Positions 47,362 through 55,765 of a DNA stretch of 64,000 nucleotides are shown one piece after another. Below the pieces are notes generated by a model. It made no database searches. It was not told the DNA's origin and saw only the letters and a list, made by a program, of their open reading frames with translations. The position numbers and the translations under genes are program-made. Positions within the stretch are counted from its first letter, which is position 1, and each line of letters begins with the position of its first letter. Source of the DNA: Rikenellaceae bacterium (GTDB lineage: Bacteria > Bacteroidota > Bacteroidia > Bacteroidales > UBA932); contig JALEPJ010000056.1 of the NCBI GenBank assembly GCA_022766385.1, positions 62,001-126,000 of the forward strand, in the 5' to 3' direction.

Positions 47362-49218
47362 CTATCTGTACACAATGGTAAGGATGTAATCGGAAAGGTG
47401 GAAAGCGCTATATGCCTTTCCGCCTGCCGAATCGCAAATGAGAAGTATGGTCTTCGAGCCGTCAGGAAGTACAGGACCTTCACACATACCCTCATAATCT
47501 GCCAAAGCTCCTGATGAAGTCTTGAAACTTGCAAGGAGAGACTTGTTCAGTATTCCTCCCTTGTCATTCACAGGGTCAACCAAATAGAGGCGGACCTTGC
47601 ACCACACTGTGAGCTTGGATATATTGACATAGACCTCACGCTCCATCACAATCAGTTTCCCATCGTCAAGAGCGAGCATATCCGAAACTCCGTAGCCGTA
47701 GGTTGAGGAGTTAATTTCATTCTCGATTTCCGGCTTGTCGATGAGATAAAGAAAACGCTGTCCTGCTGAAAAATCTTCCTTGAAACTTTGAAGACGGATA
47801 AGACGGCCGTTCTTGTTGAAAAGTTCCATATCCTTATTCAAAGGGGCCTCCGTGGTAGTCCAGATAAGGCCCGTTTTGGAATTATAAGTCAAGGACTCAA
47901 AGCCCTGATTGTTCTGGCAGAGCGAGGCAGAAGCCATATCCTCCGGGATTTCAAGCTTTCTGCCCGTCGGCTTGCCCTCGATGTCATACTCGAGTATGTC
48001 CTGATTTGTTTCTCCGCAAGTCAGGAAGGTCTTCGAAGAAGGTAAATAGACTATTCCCTCAACGTCGCGGCTTGCAGCTCCCTTTAAAGTCGCCTCCGGT
48101 ATTTCCTGTGATGCCGCTGTCACATTGCCCTTCGAATCAAACTGGAGGTCGAGGAAGTAAATGCCGCCGCCACGGGCCTGATCGTGAGCAACGGCGTAAC
48201 GTGAACCTTCAACGTGGGTGATTCCGGAAAACTGGCCAAACGGCACACTCATATTTGAAATATTCTTCTGTACAGAAGAAACATTCGAAAGATCGGTAGT
48301 AACTGTCAATGTGGATTTTTCAGAGTTGGAATACTCTATCATATCGCCCTCCCAAGCATACAGTCTGCCAGCCTGTAAATTCTTTCCATCAAGGGATAGT
48401 GAGTATAGTCCTTCGTATGCATCCTCGACTACAGCTGCCACATTCTGTCTGGAATAGTCGTGAGGAGCAAATGAAAGCCAGGTCTTGAGTGTCCTGTTCT
48501 TCGAAGATGTGCTTATGTTCTCCAGCTCTGCTCTGAGAGCGACTGCACTTGTCTTAACTTTCTGGCTGGCGTCATTTAAATCCAGAACTGTCTCAAGGGG
48601 CACTTCGTCATTGAAAGGGAGCAGGGAGAATGTGGACAATTGTCCGTTCACAGGGATGTCAAGTCCAAAGAAGCCAAAGGCGCTGAGATGCTTGGCCTCG
48701 AACTTTGCACCGCCGCTTTGATTAATGGCAGAAGATGCATAGAGTGGAGAGTAAAGGCCGGATTTGGAACCGTTTGAACTGATAGTCGGAGCGCTGAAGT
48801 CGAGAATTGGAGACGGCTCGGAAAAAGCATCATATGGGAAGAAGGCCTTGCAGCTTGTTCCCGGAGCCATAGCGCTTTCTGTTTTGAAAGAGGCTGAACT
48901 CTTGGCAGTTTCCTTTACAGGATACTTGGCGCTTCCCTCTTCTGTCACAATAGCAATCGCATCAGACTTGGACCATACAAATCTTAAACCATTGTCATTC
49001 TCTTCCATCGAGGCTTTGCTTTGTACTTCATCCTCAGCCTTTGAGTTGATGGAAGTGTTGCCTGCCGACTCAACTACAGGAACAGTCATATAGATTTCCG
49101 AGTCTCCATAAACAGGAGTCACGGGTTCGGGACCCGGTTTGTTTCCTCCGCAGGAAGCTATCATCACAAACAGACCCGACAGCAGAACACCTTTCAATAA
49201 AAAATCACTCATCTTCAT
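47362..49218 (-). CDS. Lipoprotein fusing a fimbrillin-like domain to an esterase-like-phytase domain
   Basis: The 618-residue lipoprotein (MIASC, Cys23) has a region at about 40-300 with fimbrillin-like (Mfa2/FimB-type) features: VWSKSDAIAIVTEEG, CKAFFPYDAF, EAKHLSAFGFFGLDIP and SFAPHDYS. From about 325 a six-bladed esterase-like phytase region (PF13449 pattern) follows: FGQFSGITHVEGSRYAV, RDVEGIVYLPS, NNQGFESLTYNSKTGLIWTTTEAPL, YGVSDMLALDDGKLIVMER and YEGMCEGPVLPDGS. Phosphate-ester or esterase activity is thus possible but not shown by a catalytic signature. Two ATG codons two codons apart (49,218 and 49,212) could start it. The fimbrillin part may anchor or assemble it on the cell surface. 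Confidence 0.78.
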   Translation of the reverse strand: MKMSDFLLKGVLLSGLFVMIASCGGNKPGPEPVTPVYGDSEIYMTVPVVESAGNTSINSKAEDEVQSKASMEENDNGLRFVWSKSDAIAIVTEEGSAKYPVKETAKSSASFKTESAMAPGTSCKAFFPYDAFSEPSPILDFSAPTISSNGSKSGLYSPLYASSAINQSGGAKFEAKHLSAFGFFGLDIPVNGQLSTFSLLPFNDEVPLETVLDLNDASQKVKTSAVALRAELENISTSSKNRTLKTWLSFAPHDYSRQNVAAVVEDAYEGLYSLSLDGKNLQAGRLYAWEGDMIEYSNSEKSTLTVTTDLSNVSSVQKNISNMSVPFGQFSGITHVEGSRYAVAHDQARGGGIYFLDLQFDSKGNVTAASQEIPEATLKGAASRDVEGIVYLPSSKTFLTCGETNQDILEYDIEGKPTGRKLEIPEDMASASLCQNNQGFESLTYNSKTGLIWTTTEAPLNKDMELFNKNGRLIRLQSFKEDFSAGQRFLYLIDKPEIENEINSSTYGYGVSDMLALDDGKLIVMEREVYVNISKLTVWCKVRLYLVDPVNDKGGILNKSLLASFKTSSGALADYEGMCEGPVLPDGSKTILLICDSAGGKAYSAFHLSDYILTIVYR

Positions 49219-49248
49219 ATTAGCTAAATGCCTGACAACCTTAAACTT

Positions 49249-49270
49249 GTACTTATTTAGTACTTATTTA
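49249..49270. repeat. Perfect 11-bp tandem duplication
   Basis: GTACTTATTTA occurs twice head to tail at 49,249-49,259 and 49,260-49,270, in the gap between the lipid kinase stop and the fimbrillin-phytase start. It lies upstream of the latter's ATG, so it could hold a regulator site or be simple slippage. Confidence 0.7.
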
Positions 49271-49273
49271 CCA

Positions 49274-50158
49274 CTATCTTTCCGGAAGGATGAAATTGAC
49301 AGCTGAAGGCAGTATCTCCACAACAAAATCACGGCCAGATATCATCTCGCCGTCAATGCACAATTCAATTTCCTTCGGGGAGGAAATATCAACCCTTTTC
49401 ACCCTTCTGTATATGATGCAGTCGGACACTCTTGGGTCATCCAGATGCTCTCCCCGCTTGTAAACCGAAATCATCGAAGCGAAGCGGAAGAGGCTTATCG
49501 GTTTCACCAGACAAAGCTCAATAAGACCATCATTGTTCACAGCACGTGGAGCACAGCAGAATTCACCTCCATTGTAACTGTTGTTTCCAAGAGTGCAAAG
49601 CAGCATTCTGTCCCCGCAGATAAGTTCTCCGTCCGCCCGGACGCTGATCCTCTTCGAAAGTCCACCGAAAAGCGCAGGGATTATGCTCAAGCGATAGGCA
49701 TATGGTACCCCTTTGGCGGAAAGCTTGGCCCCGAGACTTGCCACAGCCGAATCGAAGCCGAAATTGCACACATTTATCGAAAAGCGCTCACCGACTTTGA
49801 GTATGTCAATCTTCTCGTGCTTTCCGTTAATAATGGCGTTCAGGTCACGGAAACTGATGTTCTTGTAGTACTTGATGAAATCATTGCCTGTACCGGCAGC
49901 ATAAACGCTTAGATACTTGTTTTCTTCGCAAGCCACCGCTGAAGCCACTTCATTGATAGTTCCGTCCCCACCGCACGCGACAAAGCACACAGGACCGTCA
50001 ACCTTGTAGGATTTCACATACTCTGTGGCATCGCGTGGTGCTCTGGTAGTAAATATTTCATAATCGACTTCCCTGCCGAGGGATTCGATGGCTTTTTTCA
50101 ACTCCTTCAGCAGGAACTTTTTATCCTTCCTGCCGTTAACAATGAATACAAACTTCAT
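49274..50158 (-). CDS. Diacylglycerol/sphingoid-type lipid kinase (YegS/DagK family)
   Basis: This 294-residue DAGK catalytic-domain protein carries the nucleotide-binding motif CGGDGTINEV (Gly63-Thr67 core), AAGTGNDFIKYYKN, NVCNFGFDSAVA and a C-terminal lid with CIDGEMI. It phosphorylates a lipid hydroxyl, such as diacylglycerol or a sphingoid base, at the inner membrane. The lipid is not predictable; Bacteroidales make sphingolipids, so that is an option. The frame runs to 50,227, but MKFVFIVNGRKDKK at 50,158 is the normal family N-terminus. A minus-strand -7 match (TATATTTG, 50,221-50,214) lies 56 bp upstream and overlaps the -33 region of the divergent cobalamin operon. Confidence 0.88.
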   Translation of the reverse strand: MKFVFIVNGRKDKKFLLKELKKAIESLGREVDYEIFTTRAPRDATEYVKSYKVDGPVCFVACGGDGTINEVASAVACEENKYLSVYAAGTGNDFIKYYKNISFRDLNAIINGKHEKIDILKVGERFSINVCNFGFDSAVASLGAKLSAKGVPYAYRLSIIPALFGGLSKRISVRADGELICGDRMLLCTLGNNSYNGGEFCCAPRAVNNDGLIELCLVKPISLFRFASMISVYKRGEHLDDPRVSDCIIYRRVKRVDISSPKEIELCIDGEMISGRDFVVEILPSAVNFILPER

Positions 50159-50210
50159 CTCCAGCCTTGTCTGTGGATGTGTGAGCGACATGCGCTTTGG
50201 AACAAATGAG

Positions 50211-50241
50211 TTGCAAATATAACGCAAAAAAACTATATTTG
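50211..50241 (+). promoter_or_regulatory. Promoter of the cobalamin-uptake operon
   Basis: TTGC at 50,211-50,214, 19 nt and TATATTTG at 50,234-50,241: the -7 box is an exact consensus match. Transcription would begin near 50,248, at the first bases of the riboswitch. The lipid kinase's -7 box (minus strand, 50,221-50,214) overlaps this -33 region, so the two divergent promoters may interfere. Confidence 0.6.
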
Positions 50242-50247
50242 TACCAA

Positions 50248-50398
50248 TTCCGGAGACGGAGTAAGCTCCTCATTCAGGGAAACACGGTTAAATTCCGTGA
50301 CAGTACCCGCTACTGTAAGTCCGTGACCTTCAATTGACGGACAAGCCAGAACACCTGACGGAACCAGATTGATGCATCCTGCGGGATAACGGGATAAA
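50248..50398 (+). ncRNA. Cobalamin (B12) riboswitch
   Basis: The conserved core of the cobalamin aptamer can be read in order: CAGGGAA (50,275-50,281), GGTTAAATTCC (50,286-50,296), CCCGCTACTGTAA (50,306-50,318) and the B12 box GCCAGAACACCTG (50,345-50,357). After it, CATCC-TGC-GGGAT (from 50,374) can form a small hairpin about 20 nt before the GTG start at 50,405, a likely expression platform that hides the translation start when cobalamin is bound. It follows a consensus promoter and precedes a BtuB-type receptor, which fits negative control by B12. The 5' and 3' limits are approximate. Confidence 0.9.
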
Positions 50399-50404
50399 AG
50401 AATC

Positions 50405-52372
50405 GTGAAAAAAGCATTATTCATATTGTCGCTCCTGCTTATCAGGGGGCTTGTTTGTTACGGTCAAAAATACTTGGGCGCGGAAGTCGGTGATACACTG
50501 CGGGCGGGCAGGGTCATTGACTATAGCGAACGTCCGATCACTCCTTCGCAGAAACTATCGGGTATAGCCCTCCAGCAGCTGAGTTCACAATCTATTAGCG
50601 ATGCATTACGCTGTTTTTCAGGAGTATATATTAAAGATTACGGCGGTATAGGAGGCCTGAAAACCGTAGATATCAGATCTCTCGGATCCCAGCATACAGC
50701 TATCTTTTATAACGGAATCAAAATATACAACGCACAGAACGGGCAGGTGGATTTGGGACGATATTCGCTCGATAATCTGGAAGAAATCAGCATTTTCAGT
50801 GCCAATAAAGGCGGGAGTCTGCTCAGTGCAAGCGATTTTGCATCTGCATCAGCAGTATACCTGAAGAGCAAAAAGCCAGAATTCGACAGCAGTGACAGAA
50901 ATCTGAAGGCGACACTTGGTTATGGCAGCTTCTCCACCGCCAATGCAGGACTGCGATATGAAAGGAAACTGAAGGCAATGTCTATAAGCGCTGAGGGCAA
51001 CTACCTCAGGACGAACGGCGCATACCACTACAGAATCAGGAATAACTATGAAGACAGTATAGGCAGGCGCAGAAACGGCGACGTCGAGGCTTTCCGAAGC
51101 GAATTGGGCCTCTACTCAAAAGCGGGCGGAGGAGATTTGCAAGTAAACGCCTATTTCTACCTTTCCGAACGAGGTCTACCCGGACCGGTAATCAGAAGAC
51201 TCTCCGACCAATACAGCGCAAATGAAAGACAAGCAGACAGGAACAGCTTCGTCCAGGCTTCCTGGAAAAGTGTCGGCGAGGCATTGTCATTGCTCCTGAA
51301 CTCGAAACTGAGCAGCGACAGGCTGGAATACGAATCTATTCCGGCAGAGCATTCAGCTGGCACACATATTCAGAACCAATATAATCAGAACTCATTGTTC
51401 CTATCGGCTGCAGGAGCATGGCATCCGCTCTCTTTCCTTTCAGTCAATTTGGCGACCGACGGGAATGTTTCAGCTTTGAATTGCGATGTCAAGGATTTCA
51501 GTCCTGTCATACGCCTTGACATAAAGACCGCCGCTGCCATCTCGGCCAATTGCCAAGGACTTGACGTGCAAGCCTCCCTGCTCCACACTCTCGTAAAGGA
51601 TATCACTGACAATCAAGCATCTCCGCTATCAAAGCTGAGCCCGTCCCTGGTATTGGGATGGAGCCGGGGCAATTACCAGTTGAGAGCCTTCTATAAATCG
51701 ACCTTCCGTCCTCCAAGCCTCAACGAGCTGTACTACACCAATATAGGCAATGTCAAGCTTCGACCGGAAAGCGCAAAAGAGCTGAACCTCGGAGCCACTG
51801 TGACCTTCATTGAGCGCGAGCGCTTCACCGGCAGTATCAGCAGCGATTTCCATCTCAGCAGGATCGAGGACAAGATTGTGGCAATGCCCGTGTATAGCCA
51901 GTTCCGTTGGTCAATGATGAACTTTGGACTGGTAAAGGGTATGGGGGCCGAAATAGGATTGAACAACAGTTTCAGGATATGCGGAGTCGGCTGCAATACA
52001 AGGCTCAATTACACATTCCAGAAAGCTATGGACTGCTCGTACCCGGGCAGTCATTGGTATGGAGGTCAAATCCCTTATACTCCAAAGCACAGCGCTTCAG
52101 CCCTGCTATTCGTGGAAAGAGGGGCCTGGAGCGGCAGCATCTCCTGCCTTTACACCGGAGTCAGATACAGGGCATCTGACAACAGCGCTTCAAATAGGAT
52201 GGAACCCTGGGCTACAATCGATTTAAAACTGTCCAGAGCCTTGGATTTGAGCAGCCTGAAAATGGCCATAAACATAGAAATCAATAATTTGCTCAACCAA
52301 CAATACCAGGTTGTAAACCGTTATCCCATGCCCGGGAGAAATGCTGCCCTAAAATTGGAATTCAAGTTATAA
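50405..52372 (+). CDS. btuB: BtuB-like TonB-dependent cobalamin receptor
   Basis: The 655-residue outer-membrane receptor has a signal peptide (MKKALFILSLLLI...CYGQ), a plug domain at about 48-155 (ISDALRCFSGVYIKDYGGIGGLKTVDIRSLG; HTAIFYNGIKI) and a beta-barrel ending with ALKLEFKL. Without context it could be any siderophore or vitamin receptor. The cobalamin riboswitch in front and the BtuG-like lipoprotein behind make B12 or cobinamide the likely cargo. The start is GTG at 50,405; the in-frame ATG at 50,372 meets a stop after five codons. The downstream gene begins 15 bp after its stop. Confidence 0.88.
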   Translation: MKKALFILSLLLIRGLVCYGQKYLGAEVGDTLRAGRVIDYSERPITPSQKLSGIALQQLSSQSISDALRCFSGVYIKDYGGIGGLKTVDIRSLGSQHTAIFYNGIKIYNAQNGQVDLGRYSLDNLEEISIFSANKGGSLLSASDFASASAVYLKSKKPEFDSSDRNLKATLGYGSFSTANAGLRYERKLKAMSISAEGNYLRTNGAYHYRIRNNYEDSIGRRRNGDVEAFRSELGLYSKAGGGDLQVNAYFYLSERGLPGPVIRRLSDQYSANERQADRNSFVQASWKSVGEALSLLLNSKLSSDRLEYESIPAEHSAGTHIQNQYNQNSLFLSAAGAWHPLSFLSVNLATDGNVSALNCDVKDFSPVIRLDIKTAAAISANCQGLDVQASLLHTLVKDITDNQASPLSKLSPSLVLGWSRGNYQLRAFYKSTFRPPSLNELYYTNIGNVKLRPESAKELNLGATVTFIERERFTGSISSDFHLSRIEDKIVAMPVYSQFRWSMMNFGLVKGMGAEIGLNNSFRICGVGCNTRLNYTFQKAMDCSYPGSHWYGGQIPYTPKHSASALLFVERGAWSGSISCLYTGVRYRASDNSASNRMEPWATIDLKLSRALDLSSLKMAINIEINNLLNQQYQVVNRYPMPGRNAALKLEFKL

Positions 52373-52387
52373 TAATAAGACAAAGAA

Positions 52388-53539
52388 ATGAAAAGTTTTA
52401 AATCTATCATTATTCAAAGAATCAAGCTGATCAACACCATTGCTGCCGCCCTGATCCTCGTCTGCGGGTGCAATGGCTACGAAAGAAATGAAAATCAGGG
52501 CGAAGAAGCCAGCAAAGCCCTATATATACTCAATGAAGGCTCTATGGGAGAAAACAATGCCTCCCTTTCCTGCCTGAATCTTGAAAGCGGCAATTTAAGC
52601 GAAGACCTTTATGCTCCCATAAATGGAACTCCGCTCGGTGATGTGGCCAATGATATCATTGTAACTGAGAAGTATATAATCATAGCCATAAACGCTTCCA
52701 ACATTATCGAGTTCTGTTCCCACAATGGCAAGCATATCGCTGGAATTGAAGCAGTACCTGCTTGCAGAAAGTTAGCTGTAGATCCTGCCGAGAAAAATCT
52801 TTTCGTAACAAGCTGGGCAAACGGAGGCGAAGTAGTAAAACTTGACCTCGAGAACTTCAGCGTAAAGGCAAGGGTAAAGGTGGGCTACGAGCCTGAGGGC
52901 ATAGCGTATTATAACGGCAGGCTGTACGTTGCCAACAGCGGTGGCAATGCATACCTTGGAGACCACGGCTACGAGAAAAGCATCTCCGTGGTCGATGCAG
53001 CTTCAATGCGCGAGATCAAACGCGTCGACACTGGTATGATGAACCTTTACGGAGCCTTTGTCCAGAATGACAAATATCCGCAATATCTGCTTGTAAATGC
53101 GTGCGGCGACTATGGTGCCAACCCTGCAGGCTCCTTCATTTTCGACTGCGAGAACGAAAGGCTTGTCGAGAGCTTCAATTTTCCTTCCACCTACGCAGCC
53201 GTTCACGAAGGAATCTTCTATACAATGGGATCAAACTATGATTGGGCCAGCAACAGCTTCAATTGGTATATCAAGACCATTAATATCAATGCCTCCGGAT
53301 CAGCGCAGGGAAGTGCAAGCGTCAGCATCAGTGACGGCATCATTTCAGACGAATTGACAGGAACGATCAAAAGCCTTATCAGCCCTTACGGCATACATAT
53401 CGACAATCAGGGCAAGGTTTACCTTACGGATGCAGTTGATTACAAGAACAGGGGCCTGTTATACCGCTTTGATAAAGAAGGCAGATTCATAGACAAGCAA
53501 ATAGCAGGAGTCTGTCCCGGACATTTCGCAGAAAAGTAG
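52388..53539 (+). CDS. btuG: BtuG-like surface beta-propeller lipoprotein for cobalamin capture
   Basis: The 383-residue lipoprotein (ILVCGC, Cys28) folds as a beta-propeller by pattern: repeated segments such as ALYILNEGSMGENNASLSCLN, DIIVTEKYIIIAI, KLAVDPAEKNLFVTSWANGGEVVKLD, EGIAYYNGRLYVANSGG and GIHIDNQGKVYLTDAVDY. Bacteroides BtuG proteins are surface propellers of this kind that bind B12 very tightly and pass it to BtuB. The adjacency to btuB behind a cobalamin riboswitch supports the same role. The sequence-only call cannot exclude a general YncE-like propeller. The pyr promoter starts 39 bp after it, with no obvious terminator between. Confidence 0.82.
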   Translation: MKSFKSIIIQRIKLINTIAAALILVCGCNGYERNENQGEEASKALYILNEGSMGENNASLSCLNLESGNLSEDLYAPINGTPLGDVANDIIVTEKYIIIAINASNIIEFCSHNGKHIAGIEAVPACRKLAVDPAEKNLFVTSWANGGEVVKLDLENFSVKARVKVGYEPEGIAYYNGRLYVANSGGNAYLGDHGYEKSISVVDAASMREIKRVDTGMMNLYGAFVQNDKYPQYLLVNACGDYGANPAGSFIFDCENERLVESFNFPSTYAAVHEGIFYTMGSNYDWASNSFNWYIKTININASGSAQGSASVSISDGIISDELTGTIKSLISPYGIHIDNQGKVYLTDAVDYKNRGLLYRFDKEGRFIDKQIAGVCPGHFAEK

Positions 53540-53577
53540 CAATATCCTGCTGCATTCATAACATTGCCTCGAATTTG

Positions 53578-53609
53578 TTTGAAAAAGAGAGATGAAATGA
53601 TTACTTTTG
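53578..53609 (+). promoter_or_regulatory. Promoter of the pyrimidine operon
   Basis: TTTG at 53,578-53,581, exactly 20 nt, then TACTTTTG at 53,602-53,609 match the Bacteroidota consensus in every defined base. A second TTTG at 53,574 precedes it. Transcription should begin near 53,614-53,616, practically at the ATG of the leader ORF. Confidence 0.75.
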
Positions 53610-53615
53610 TAACAT

Positions 53616-53696
53616 ATGAAAGCATTATTCGTGAATAAGATTCATCGTGAGGACAGACAAGTTCTGTCTTGCGTTTCTTATTCTTTTGAAACATAG
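53616..53696 (+). CDS. Putative 26-residue leader peptide of the pyr operon
   Basis: ATG at 53,616 opens a 26-codon frame (MKALFVNKIHREDRQVLSCV...) ending with TAG at 53,694-53,696. The stop lies 9 nt before the left arm of an intrinsic terminator, so a ribosome at the stop codon would cover that arm. The second half of the frame is U-rich in the RNA: 24 of 42 bases from 53,661 to 53,702. The ATG is within a few bases of the expected transcript start, so translation would be leaderless or nearly so; a GTG at 53,631 in the same frame is an alternative start. A hairpin GACAGA/TCTGTC (53,652-53,668) sits inside it, a possible RNA-polymerase pause. The layout mirrors enterobacterial pyrL; the peptide sequence itself does not resemble it. 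Confidence 0.6.
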   Translation: MKALFVNKIHREDRQVLSCVSYSFET

Positions 53697-53705
53697 TTTT
53701 TTATG

Positions 53706-53737
53706 AACAGGCGTCTGCTATCAGTCGCCTGTTTTTT
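53706..53737 (+). terminator. Attenuator terminator before pyrC
   Basis: AACAGGCG (53,706-53,713) pairs with CGCCTGTT (53,726-53,733), and inside a T-T mismatch CTG (53,715-53,717) pairs with CAG (53,722-53,724). A run of six T ends at 53,737. This is a strong intrinsic terminator placed between the operon promoter and pyrC, with a further run of six T just before it (53,697-53,702). All six pyr genes therefore need read-through. Confidence 0.85.
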
Positions 53738-53772
53738 ATTTACGGGGCAGCCCGGACCGGAGCTGGATAATA

Positions 53773-55044
53773 ATGGGAACTATAATCAAGAACGGGACCG
53801 TCATTTTTGACGGCACCAAAGTTAAGACTGACATACTGATACGCGACGGAATAATTGCTGCGATTGAGGCCGGAATCGAAGCGGAAGAGAGCGACGAAAT
53901 CATTGATGCTGAAGGAAAGACCGTCTGTTATGGACTTACAGACGTTCACGTGCATCTCAGGGTTCCCGGAAGGCCTGACAAGGAAACCATAGCCAGCGGC
54001 AGTGCTGCTGCAGCGGCGGGCGGTTATACCTGTGTCTGCGCTATGCCGAATCTCTCCCCCGTCCCGGACAGTCCCGAAAACATTGCAATCGAGCAGGAAT
54101 TGATTGACCGGGACGCCATAATCGACGTTCTCCCCTATGCTGCCATCACAAAAGGCAGGAAGGGCGAGGAACTCGTGGACATCAAAGCTTTGAAGGACAA
54201 GGCCGTGGCCTTTTCGGACGACGGCAGCGGGGTCCAGACGGCAGAAATGATGCGTCTGGCAATGGAAAAGGCTGCGGAAGAAGATGTCCTGATAGCAGCC
54301 CATTGTGAAGTCAATGAACTTCTTCACGGAGGTTACATACACGACGGAACATATGCCAAGGTTCACGGCCACAGAGGAATATGCTCCGAGAGCGAATGGG
54401 CCCAGGTGGTTCGTGACCTCGAGCTATCCCTTCAGACAGGATGCCGATATCACATCTGCCATATGTCTGCTGCTGAAAGTGTAGAAGCCCTGCGCGCCGC
54501 CAAAGCTCAGGGCGCCAAGGCAAGCGGAGAAACCGGACCGCATTATCTGATTCTCAGTGACGCGGATCTTCAGGAAGAAGGACGTTTCAAGATGAATCCG
54601 CCTCTCAGGTCAGCGTCTGACAGGGATGCACTCATCAAGGGAATACTTGACGGAACGATAGAATGCATTGCCACCGACCATGCACCTCACACAGCAGAAG
54701 AGAAGGCGAAAGGTCTTGAAGGCAGCGCAATGGGCATAGTCGGTCTGGAAACTGCATTTCCACTGCTCTACACCAATCTGGTCGAAACGGGAATCATCAG
54801 TCTCGAAGCACTGATTAAGCTTATGTGCGATAATCCGAGAAGGATATTCCGCATAGGAGGTGCAATGCGCGTAGGCGAGAAGGCCGATTTAGCCATCTTT
54901 GACCTCAACAGCGAATACAGCATCGACAGCCGTGAATTCAAATCCAAGGGCAAGGCTACTCCATTCGAAGGATGGAAGGTCAAGGGCAGATGCATAAGAA
55001 CCATCAAGGATGGAAAGACAGTATACGAATATGGAAAGGCATAA
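53773..55044 (+). CDS. pyrC: Dihydroorotase, class I
   Basis: This 423-residue cytoplasmic amidohydrolase closes N-carbamoyl-aspartate to dihydroorotate, step three of UMP synthesis. Metal and substrate residues in class I positions are His59 and His61 (DVHVHLR), Asp150 (FSDDGSG), His177 (AAHCE), His230 (CHMSAAE) and Asp302 (ATDHAPH). GETGPHYL is also typical. Length agrees with class I enzymes (about 425), not with the 345-residue E. coli type. It is the first structural gene after the attenuator and overlaps pyrK by 14 bp. Confidence 0.96.
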   Translation: MGTIIKNGTVIFDGTKVKTDILIRDGIIAAIEAGIEAEESDEIIDAEGKTVCYGLTDVHVHLRVPGRPDKETIASGSAAAAAGGYTCVCAMPNLSPVPDSPENIAIEQELIDRDAIIDVLPYAAITKGRKGEELVDIKALKDKAVAFSDDGSGVQTAEMMRLAMEKAAEEDVLIAAHCEVNELLHGGYIHDGTYAKVHGHRGICSESEWAQVVRDLELSLQTGCRYHICHMSAAESVEALRAAKAQGAKASGETGPHYLILSDADLQEEGRFKMNPPLRSASDRDALIKGILDGTIECIATDHAPHTAEEKAKGLEGSAMGIVGLETAFPLLYTNLVETGIISLEALIKLMCDNPRRIFRIGGAMRVGEKADLAIFDLNSEYSIDSREFKSKGKATPFEGWKVKGRCIRTIKDGKTVYEYGKA

Positions 55045-55765
55045 ACTGATCGTCAAAAGCAATCGATTGATTGCCAAGAATATATGGGAAATGAAATTGG
55101 ACGGCTGCACTAATGTCCAGAAGGCCGGCCAGTTCGTGAATCTGGACCTTGACGGTCTCTTCCTCCGCAGACCTATTTCCGTCTGCGACTGGGAAGAGGA
55201 CGGAACATTGACCCTGTCCTACAGAGTTGTGGGCAAGGGCACGGCACAAATGTCCGAGCTGCTGCCTGGCAATGAGATAGATGTTCTCACCGCGCTTGGA
55301 AACGGTTTCAACAGCGGAAAGGATTGCCGCAAGCCTTTGCTGATCGGTGGAGGAATAGGAGTGGCCCCGCTATATAAGCTTGCGAAGGAAATTGCAGCCC
55401 GCGGCCTCAGGCAGACTGTCATCTGCGGTTTCAAGAACGCCTCGGAAATCTTTTATCGTCAGGAGTTTGAGGCAATACAGGGGCTCACCCTCATCATTGC
55501 CACCGAAGACGGGTCGGAAGGAGTGAAGGGCTTCGTCACCGACGCGATGAAGGGTCTTGAATTCGACTATTTTTACACTTGCGGGCCTATGCCTATGCTC
55601 AAGGCTTTGTGCAAGGTCTGTGATGCTCCGGGAGAGGCTTCTCTCGAGGAAAGGATGGGCTGCGGCTTCGGAATCTGTATGGGCTGTACCTGCAAGACGA
55701 TGACAGGAGGCAAGCGCATATGCAAGGAAGGACCGGTTTTCAATAGGGAGGAATTGGTATGGTAG
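55031..55765 (+). CDS. pyrK: Dihydroorotate dehydrogenase B, electron-transfer subunit
   Basis: The 244-residue protein is the FAD and [2Fe-2S] subunit that passes electrons from PyrD to NAD+. It shows the FAD-binding RRPISV near 46-51, LIGGGIGVAPLY for NAD(P) binding near 104-115, YTCGPMPML, and the iron-sulfur cysteines Cys211, Cys216, Cys219 and Cys231 (MGCGFGICMGC...ICKEGPVF). An earlier ATG at 55,010 lies deeper inside pyrC; the ATG at 55,031 gives the normal N-terminus. It overlaps pyrD by 7 bp. Use of NAD+ instead of quinone suits a fermentative anaerobe. Confidence 0.94.
   Translation: MERHKLIVKSNRLIAKNIWEMKLDGCTNVQKAGQFVNLDLDGLFLRRPISVCDWEEDGTLTLSYRVVGKGTAQMSELLPGNEIDVLTALGNGFNSGKDCRKPLLIGGGIGVAPLYKLAKEIAARGLRQTVICGFKNASEIFYRQEFEAIQGLTLIIATEDGSEGVKGFVTDAMKGLEFDYFYTCGPMPMLKALCKVCDAPGEASLEERMGCGFGICMGCTCKTMTGGKRICKEGPVFNREELVW

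Noticed and set aside
50372..50389. Five-codon ATG frame in the riboswitch, in phase with the receptor gene
   Set aside because: It stops at TAA before the receptor start and lies in the expression-platform hairpin; the GTG at 50,405 gives the correct signal peptide.
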